Assembly: GCA_023053575.1 (NCBI GenBank)
Contig: JAKZAP010000018.1
Location: 13,234,202 to 13,298,201 of the forward strand
DNA length: 64,000 nucleotides
Source: Branchinecta lynchi
Lineage: Eukaryota; Arthropoda; Branchiopoda; Anostraca; Branchinectidae
Direction of reading: 5' to 3'
Part shown: piece after piece, positions 59,101 to 64,000 of the stretch
How positions within the stretch are numbered: the first letter of the stretch is position 1
How the letters are laid out: each line of letters begins with the position of its first letter
Notes under the pieces: generated by a model
What the model was told of the DNA's origin: nothing
The model's database searches: none
Seen by the model: the letters and a program-made list of their open reading frames with translations, nothing else
Translations under genes and position numbers: made by a program

Positions 59101-62100
59101 AGCAAACCAGAAGAAGAAAAGCAGAGCGGTGATACCACTCCGGAGATCCATCCGACTGGAAGCTTCCATGAAGTGCCGATTGTCTTGGAGATGGGAAATC
59201 CGATGAGTTTTGGAACCAACGGCGTTTTTTCGCCTGGCCTCTTTGGCTGGACATTGGTGAATAATGGAGAGAAGAAGGAAAACGAGACGCAGGAGGCAAC
59301 AAGTATGTATTAAAAAATATGGAGAAATTGTTATTGTGCGGTTTTCTTGTGGAGAGATATATTTAGCTTTCCGTAGATATCAATTTTACCACGCAGGTTG
59401 CAGGCAAAGCTTGCGGAACTATCAAAAAAGGAGTTTGTCAAGCAAATTGCTTTTGACTTGTAGAAAACTCCGTTTGATGTGCCAGCGCGATATTTGTCTC
59501 CCAGGTTACAGGACTTGAATGTGAATCGAGAGAGCAGAGCAAAGTAACACTAGGGAGCAGCGCCAATGCTTTACAAAACTGTCTCAACACTCGAATGGCA
59601 GCGATACTAGCACCACTAGCGATAGAGAACATCCCTACTGAAATCCATTCATTCGTTTAGTAGCGCCGGCTCCGATAACTTAATATCCTGAACACAGCAA
59701 AACAAAATTATACAGCCTCCATTGTTTCTTTGGTGTGTGCAGACCACAGTTTTGCTTTACTAGAAATTTCTGAACTCACAAGTATGTCTCGCTTTAAATG
59801 CCGCAAGCGTAGTTGGTTGCGCCGCGAGTATGACCCGTTTGCAGAGCATGGAAAGCATCGGTCTTGGCGCTGCTCTCTAGTGTTATTTTGCTCTGCCAGA
59901 GAGTTTACTGCTCAGAACGAGGCGACCTTCGATATTGCAGTTGCGCTTTTCGGGAATATTTTTTTTTTAAATCCATTCCGTGGTCGTTTAAGCATCCATG
60001 ACAGCAACTATGTCCATTCATTCTTTTTTGCAACTCCCTTCCTGTATTTAGCCTACTCATTTTCGCAGAATTTTTTCTCTGCCATTAATCGTAGCAAGTA
60101 GCAAGTCTTTTTTCACCAAGCACGTGCGTAAGCAAAACATTGTTGCTAATCAGGATCCTACCCTCGATCTCTTCGCCCGAAACTGCCAAATCCGGGAGAA
60201 AAAGACGTAAAAAAAACGAGCCTATAGACACAATATTTTTGAAAAAACAACCCCTAAAGAACAGTTCTCTTTTCAGAGAAACACGTTTTCTTTGATGACT
60301 AGCGGCTCTCTTATGCACATTGCCGAAAGGACAAGTGCAAGTATGATGTAAAATAAGTATGACGGTCACGGATGTTTTAAATAACTAAGGAAGAATCAGT
60401 TTTATATCATTTGTTTTTCGAGATGTGTCGTTTTCTTTTTTATATACATTTTTTTTTACCTTCGCCGTCAGCTCGTTAGTTTAACTGAAATTACTTACTT
60501 AAATCGATAAAAATAAGAATGGCCAATCGTAGATTGAAGCTTTAGTGTACTTGTCCTGCTCATAAATGAGGATCTAGCGACCGATCGTAGCTTCTTCTAG
60601 AACTTTAGTTGGAACAGGTAAAAGGCAGTATAAGTTCTCAGACTACTTTCTAATCCTTTAAGAAAACCAAGTCGGAGAATGGAGATGTGTTGAACATGAT
60701 AATGCCATTTCGCTCTACCGTAGCTTTATAAAGTCTTGATCAGAGCGTTTCATAATGAGCACGGACGACCACGACCCGAATGGCAATAAATTATACCTTT
60801 TCTTCAGGTGGAACGCCATCTGCTGGCAATCCAAATACTGACGAAGGAATGACTGCGAGTGCTCCGTTGAACGGTAAGCTTAAATAGAACTCAATCTTCT
60901 TTATGGATTTCTTTTTGAAGCCTGTTTAGTCGTCGGTTCAGTTCTTAAGAGCGTGTTCCACCCTACTTACCGTAGTTATTACGCATGAATTCACGGATTT
61001 TGGCTTCTTGGCGTCATGGCTAGAACGCCTTTCGAAATTATGGCAGCTTCAATGGGTGACGTTACAGAGATTCGTAGTTACCACGCTTACTGTGCTCCCG
61101 AGCGTGGTAAGCAGATATATATTGTTAGTAACTACACTGTTAGAAGAGTGGAACACGATCTGAATGTGTTACTTTCCAAGTGAGCGTTGCATAAAAGTAA
61201 AATAAAGCAAACTGTCTGTCGGAGAGGGACGGACTGGCCAGTTGTCATTTCATACCTCATCTTGAAAAGAGAGGGGGGAGTGGCGGGTGGTGAGAAGCTC
61301 TCCGCCGGATTATTTATGGCCCTTGACGTTTTTATGACGTCATGAAAGAAATTAGGAAAACTTGATTAAAGTAATGTCGCAGAGTACAAATTTGTATATA
61401 TATACATAGAGCCGAGCGTCCAGCGAGGCGCCGGACGCGTTTACACGTATAAACCATTCTAGGGAGGGACAATCAGTTCCGTTAGTAAATGGAAAATATA
61501 AGCTTTTCGTCTGACGTCATGACCTGTAGATAATCGGCTAAAGTTTGTTTTGAATTAGTGAAAATAATAATATAATGCTCAGTTAATTCTGTCACACCTC
61601 TTACCTTACCAAAATCCAAACTCATTAGCCTACCCATCCTAAGACAATGTAACTACACATTTGGAGACCAAGACTTGGAGCACAAAACAAAAAGGAATGA
61701 GACATCTGCACCGTTCCCGACCCGAAACTTGAGTCTGTTGTTTCAGAAAGCAATTGCAAGAGCTGCGTTCTTTGTCACGGGCGTTCTCACCTGTGGTCTT
61801 CGGTTTTTGGGATCCCAAAATGTAAGTGGCGGGATACCTATGACATCGCAAAAGTTATCCGTCTGTCCGCCCGTCCGTCTGTCCGCCCGTCCGTCTGTCC
61901 GTCTGTCCGTCCGTCCGTCTGTCCGTCCGTCCGTATGTCCGTCCGTCCTTCTGTCTGTCCGTCCGTCTGTCCGTCCGTCCGTCCGTCTGTCCGCACTATA
62001 ACTCTCGAAGCGAATGAAATATTTTGATGAAACTTGGTGTGAGGATTCTTTGGGTCAAGAGTAAGGTCAAGTTCATAGATGGGCTCTGTATCCCTACATT

Positions 62101-63947
62101 TGGGGGTGGGGGAGGGGGGGTTAAATTAAGGGGCAAATGAAATATTTTGTAAACATATGCTGCGATAGTCTATTATAGGGTAAGAAGTCATGCTGAACAC
62201 GATGGTGAAAACCATTTGGTCATCGGTCAAGTAGTTCGCCCGGAATCCGGCTGAAACCGGAAAGTTTGTTAAAAGTTAAAGTTTTATTTGAAGTTGATTA
62301 TATGTTCGATTTAGAGATAAGAAGACATGCTGAAAACGATGGTGGAAACCATTTTCTCGCCGGACAATTAGTTCGCCCGGAATCTGGCCAAAACCGGAAA
62401 GTTTGTTGGACACTTGTTTGAAAACAATTTTTTACCCACCCGGGCAAGTACTTCGCCCGGAATCCGGCCAAAACTGGAAAAAGTTAAAGTTATATTTGTA
62501 GTTGATTAGATATCTGATTTAGGGGTAAGAAGAGATGCTGAATCCGTGTATGAAAATCATTTTTTACCCGGACATATAGTTCGACATATAGTTCGACCGG
62601 ACATATAGTTCGATTTGTTATAAGTTAAATATTTGTTAAATATAAGTTAAAAAGTTGATTAGATGTTCAATATTGGGGATACGCTGAGTTCGTTTTTGAG
62701 CTTTCTTTTTTCGCCGGACAAGTAGTTCCGGAATTCGGCTGAAACCGGGAAATAGTCAGAAGTGGCAGGAAGTTTTCGTCAAAACAGATATGAATTATAG
62801 GGGTAAACACGCATGCTGAATCCATATCTGAACTTGGTTTTCTCAGATGATTAGCTATTTGGCCTTATCTGTTGCTGAATTGTAATATTAATACTGTTCA
62901 AGGAGTCTGGCGAAGACAAGACCCAATTGTCTGGATCAAATATTGACTTTTTGGGATCCCATCGAAACCTTTGGTCTTGTTCTTATAAGTCGTTTTTGTA
63001 TCCACCAGTGACTACTCACCAGTCTTATAACCCGTTTTTGAACTAACCGGTGTCCGGTTTTACCTCACCGGTGCGGACTAACCAGAACTTACTCGGGAGC
63101 CCGGCTTCATCAACTCACCGGTGAACCAAAAAACGCGTTATAAGAGAAGAACCGGACACCGGTGACAAATCACCAGAGACAGCCAAGGAGTGCAACGAAC
63201 GCAGCTAAGCATATGGAGCCGCGGGGTGGAGCTATTAAACCATGCATTTGAATGTTAAGAAACTTTGATAGGAAAAAGAAGAGTATTATTTACTCGACAG
63301 AAAATCCAAGTGTGTGCCTGCAGTGGGCGGTCGGAATAGTGCCGAACAATAGTTGTGTTTTTGCAGATACCATGGTATCTGATACCACGGTCTAAAGTCG
63401 TTTTTGCAGTTATCGTGGTATTTGATACCACGGTACAGAAGGCGTTTTTGCAGTTATCGTGGAGCTGGCCAGTTATCGTGGTATCAGATATTCAGATACT
63501 ACGGTCCGACCGTGGTAACTGGTCGTGGTATCTGAGAAGACATCTCACTTTCATCAAATTTTGTCAGATTGGTGAGAAAGAAGTTTAGCACTTTTTATCC
63601 GTTTTTCTTTCGGGAAGACTTCGAAAAGTGCAATTTCGGCTGTATATCAGATACCACGATAACTGCAAAAACGACTAATTGCAGATCCAGTTACCGTGGT
63701 AACAGATACCATGGTATCTGCAAAAAACGCAACTAATGCCTCTCCCTTTGCTTCATGCCAGAAGTTCTCTACAGCTTTCTTATTTCTAGAAGACGCTTTG
63801 GAACTACGCGTCGCACGTGCTCTGGAGCGCATGCTCGATATGGGATTCTACAATGAAGGAAACTGGATCGGTCAGCTCTTGATGCAGAAGAATGCCAATA
63901 TTGATGCTGTGCTTGAGTTGCTTCATCCTAAGAACCCGCAGAATTAA
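49970..63947 (+). CDS. SQSTM1: Sequestosome-1 / p62 selective autophagy receptor, with two apparent frame breaks
   Basis: Exons 49970-50143, 54035-54369, 55335-55463, 56796-56941, 59012-59302, 60808-60873 and 63790-63947 give a 432-residue p62 if two single-base breaks are ignored. p62 polymerises through PB1, binds ubiquitin through UBA and LC3/GABARAP through an LIR, delivering cargo to autophagosomes. Seen: PB1 (about 4-93) with K8, R21, R22 and the acidic DDEDEK..GSDEEL; ZZ finger (about 119-165) with C124, C127, C138, C141, C147, C150, H156 and H159; the conserved [13 protein letters not shown] block (exon 4); an LIR-like GWTLV at 340-344; and a C-terminal UBA (about 381-427) with MLDMGF and GNWIGQLL. 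As written, exon 1 lacks one base near 50055 (it reads to a TGA at about 50090) and exon 4 has one extra base in the T run 56935-56939. Assembly error or an inactivated allele are both possible. Confidence 0.88.
51496..53897 (+). mobile_element. Family 2 element, complete (SQSTM1 intron 1)
   Basis: 5' hairpin TGGCACTTGAG..CTCAAGTGCCA (51499-51524), TCGGTCTGTCGGTC, a degenerate 140-300-bp repeat body (GGGATGAAACTTGGTGGGA; GGGGGAGTTGG) with many G runs, and a 3' stem GAGCTCGTAGCTC followed by TTGTTTTTT. Confidence 0.65.
54035..54369 (+). CDS. SQSTM1: SQSTM1 exon 2: PB1 acidic half and ZZ finger
   Basis: 335 nt between TTTTTAG and ATG|GTAAGG. Codes [15 protein letters not shown] (the acidic OPCA-type motif), the last PB1 strands (YRLQIIFK), a short linker, and the complete eight-ligand ZZ zinc finger ([21 protein letters not shown]). 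Confidence 0.93.
54412..54723. mobile_element. AGCCAGGCT-ended inverted-repeat element, copy 2
   Basis: AGCCAGGCTACACCTTCC and GGAAGATGAAGCCTGGCT; inverted relative to 26369-26728. Starts 42 bases after SQSTM1 exon 2. Confidence 0.7.
55335..55463 (+). CDS. SQSTM1: SQSTM1 exon 3: basic linker
   Basis: Phase 0 at both ends (CTTGCAG acceptor, CAG|GTCGGT donor). Codes [16 protein letters not shown] followed by Lys/Arg/Met-rich sequence with little recognisable homology. Placement follows from phase and position; the donor is weak. Confidence 0.65.
55605..55925 (+). pseudogene. 3' fragment of a LINE reverse transcriptase ORF (SQSTM1 intron 3)
   Basis: About 100 open codons: [41 protein letters not shown] and [11 protein letters not shown], the typical C-terminal end of non-LTR reverse-transcriptase polyproteins (TRGHxxKL, FFSxRVVxxWNSLP, VVxAxSVNxFK). 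No catalytic YxDD and no 5' part, so a 5'-truncated copy. Same orientation as the host gene. Confidence 0.65.
56066..56323 (-). mobile_element. MITE family 3 copy 3, TSD TAC
   Basis: GAGCGTGTTCCACCCTTCTAAC and AAGTAGGGTGGAACACGCTC. TAC at 56063-56065 and 56324-56326. TGACGTCA at 56279-56286. Confidence 0.83.
56796..56941 (+). CDS. SQSTM1: SQSTM1 exon 4: FLKNVG block, +1 base at the 3' end
   Basis: After [19 protein letters not shown], a charged linker, then [15 protein letters not shown], highly conserved in p62. With donor GG|GTAAGT the exon leaves two bases, but exon 5 needs one. Removing one T from the five-T run 56935-56939 restores both the phase and a Leu-Gly join like that of other p62 proteins. 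Confidence 0.82.
57281..57489 (-). mobile_element. Family 1 remnant with the minisatellite body deleted
   Basis: AACAAGGCCAAAGGTTTCGATG followed directly by the 5' block (GCCCCTTAACTTAAACCCC ... CAGACGGACAACTTTTGCG). Confidence 0.65.
58649..58900 (-). mobile_element. MITE family 3 copy 4
   Basis: GAGCGTATTCCAACC to GTGTGTAACACGCTC; imperfect ACT/ACG duplication. The CRE-like site is lost. Confidence 0.75.
59012..59302 (+). CDS. SQSTM1: SQSTM1 exon 5: acidic linker and LIR-like motif
   Basis: Codes LDVQIDL, the continuation of the FLKNVG block, then a Gln/Glu/Lys-rich linker, and FGWTLVNN. The W-x-x-V core fits an LC3-interacting region but lacks the usual acidic residues before the Trp. Donor ACAA|GTATGT. 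Confidence 0.84.
59535..59895. mobile_element. CAGAGCAAAATA hAT-type MITE
   Basis: CAGAGCAAAGTAACACTAGG and TAGTGTTATTTTGCTCTG. CGAGAGAG (59527-59534) and CCAGAGAG (59896-59903) match 7 of 8. Confidence 0.78.
60808..60873 (+). CDS. SQSTM1: SQSTM1 exon 6: short linker
   Basis: 66 nt (TTTTCTTCAG acceptor, AACG|GTAAGC donor) coding [19 protein letters not shown]. Both junction phases fit exons 5 and 7. Confidence 0.75.
60949..61161 (+). mobile_element. MITE family 3 copy 5
   Basis: GAGCGTGTTCCACCCTACTTACC to AGAGTGGAACACGATC; internally shortened. Confidence 0.75.
61804..62981 (+). mobile_element. Family 1 element, complete (SQSTM1 intron 6)
   Basis: TTTTTGGGATCCCAAAATG, a long (CCGT/CTGT)n tract at 61859-61990, minisatellite units, then GGGATCCCATCGAAACC..GGTCTTGTT. 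Confidence 0.78.
62982..63209 (+). repeat. CACCGGTG-rich repeat, fuller copy of 40-190
   Basis: CTTATAAGTCGTTTTTG, repeated ACCGGTG words, AAAAAACGCGTTATAAG and the end CAACGAACGCAGCTAA. Confidence 0.6.
63351..63734. mobile_element. AGTTGTGTTTTTGC-ended element, TSD AAT
   Basis: AGTTGTGTTTTTGCAGATACC and GGTATCTGCAAAAAACGCAACT. AAT at 63348-63350 and 63735-63737. Filled with palindromic GATACCATGGTATC and GTTACCGTGGTAAC words. Ends 55 bases before the UBA exon. Confidence 0.83.
63790..63947 (+). CDS. SQSTM1: SQSTM1 exon 7: UBA domain and stop
   Basis: [40 protein letters not shown] and HPKNPQN before TAA: a UBA three-helix bundle with the MGF loop. The acceptor TTATTTCTAG lies 55 bases after a transposable element. 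The 3' UTR runs past the window. Confidence 0.93.
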
Positions 63948-64000
63948 GTTCAAATCAGCGGATGTTTTAAGTTAGACACCGTTAGCTATTCAAAGTTGTG

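Noticed and set aside
59018..59206. Alternative frame through SQSTM1 exon 5
   Set aside because: Out of step with the conserved LDVQIDL and downstream exons; only the other frame continues into exon 6.
61859..61995. Long open frame of Pro/Ser/Val/Arg repeats
   Set aside because: Translation of the (CCGT/CTGT)n tract at the start of a family 1 element.

Overview
The window is nuclear DNA of an animal, most likely an invertebrate bilaterian. Its genes are split into short coding exons with consensus GT..AG junctions and kilobase-long introns, and the recognisable products are metazoan: CTR1 copper transporters, a DOMON-domain secreted protein and the autophagy receptor p62/SQSTM1. Nothing fixes the phylum, so I do not name a species. 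Exon structures were worked out by eye from reading frames, splice sites and family conservation; there is no transcript evidence.

Layout. 1-14008: no protein gene seen; dense nested non-autonomous transposons and minisatellites. 14087-23591 (+): CTR1 copy A, four coding exons. 29556-31944 (-): a small secreted DOMON protein, two exons found, start exon not found. 36878-42688 (+): CTR1 copy B, four exons with the same intron phases as copy A but a different His/Met-rich N-terminus and a diverged loop. 43077-49961: repeats only. 49970-63947 (+): SQSTM1/p62, seven exons (PB1, ZZ zinc finger, middle region, LIR-like motif, UBA). It carries two apparent one-base frame breaks.

Most of the window is mobile-element sequence, and several boundaries can be read exactly from target-site duplications (TSDs). 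There are hAT-type elements with 8-bp TSDs (2433-2597, 9396-9721, 15576-15935, 30438-30776, 31009-31146, 38188-40302, 59535-59895), MITEs with TAA TSDs (22460-22609, 24516-24657), a MITE family with other 3-bp TSDs in five copies, TA-flanked elements (930-1873, 35340-35482), and elements with AGTKGCGTTTTT ends and 3-bp TSDs (18977-20255, 49014-49377, 63351-63734). Two large families share a hairpin-minisatellite-CTTGTT design that resembles DINE-1/Helentron elements. Two relics of non-LTR retrotransposon reverse transcriptase lie inside introns.

How the genes relate: CTR1 moves Cu(I) across membranes, and a duplicated pair with different extracellular metal-binding tails suggests divided roles. 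The DOMON gene between them is of a fold found in copper mono-oxygenases and haem/sugar-binding secreted proteins, but a functional link is only a guess. p62 is an independent autophagy gene downstream.
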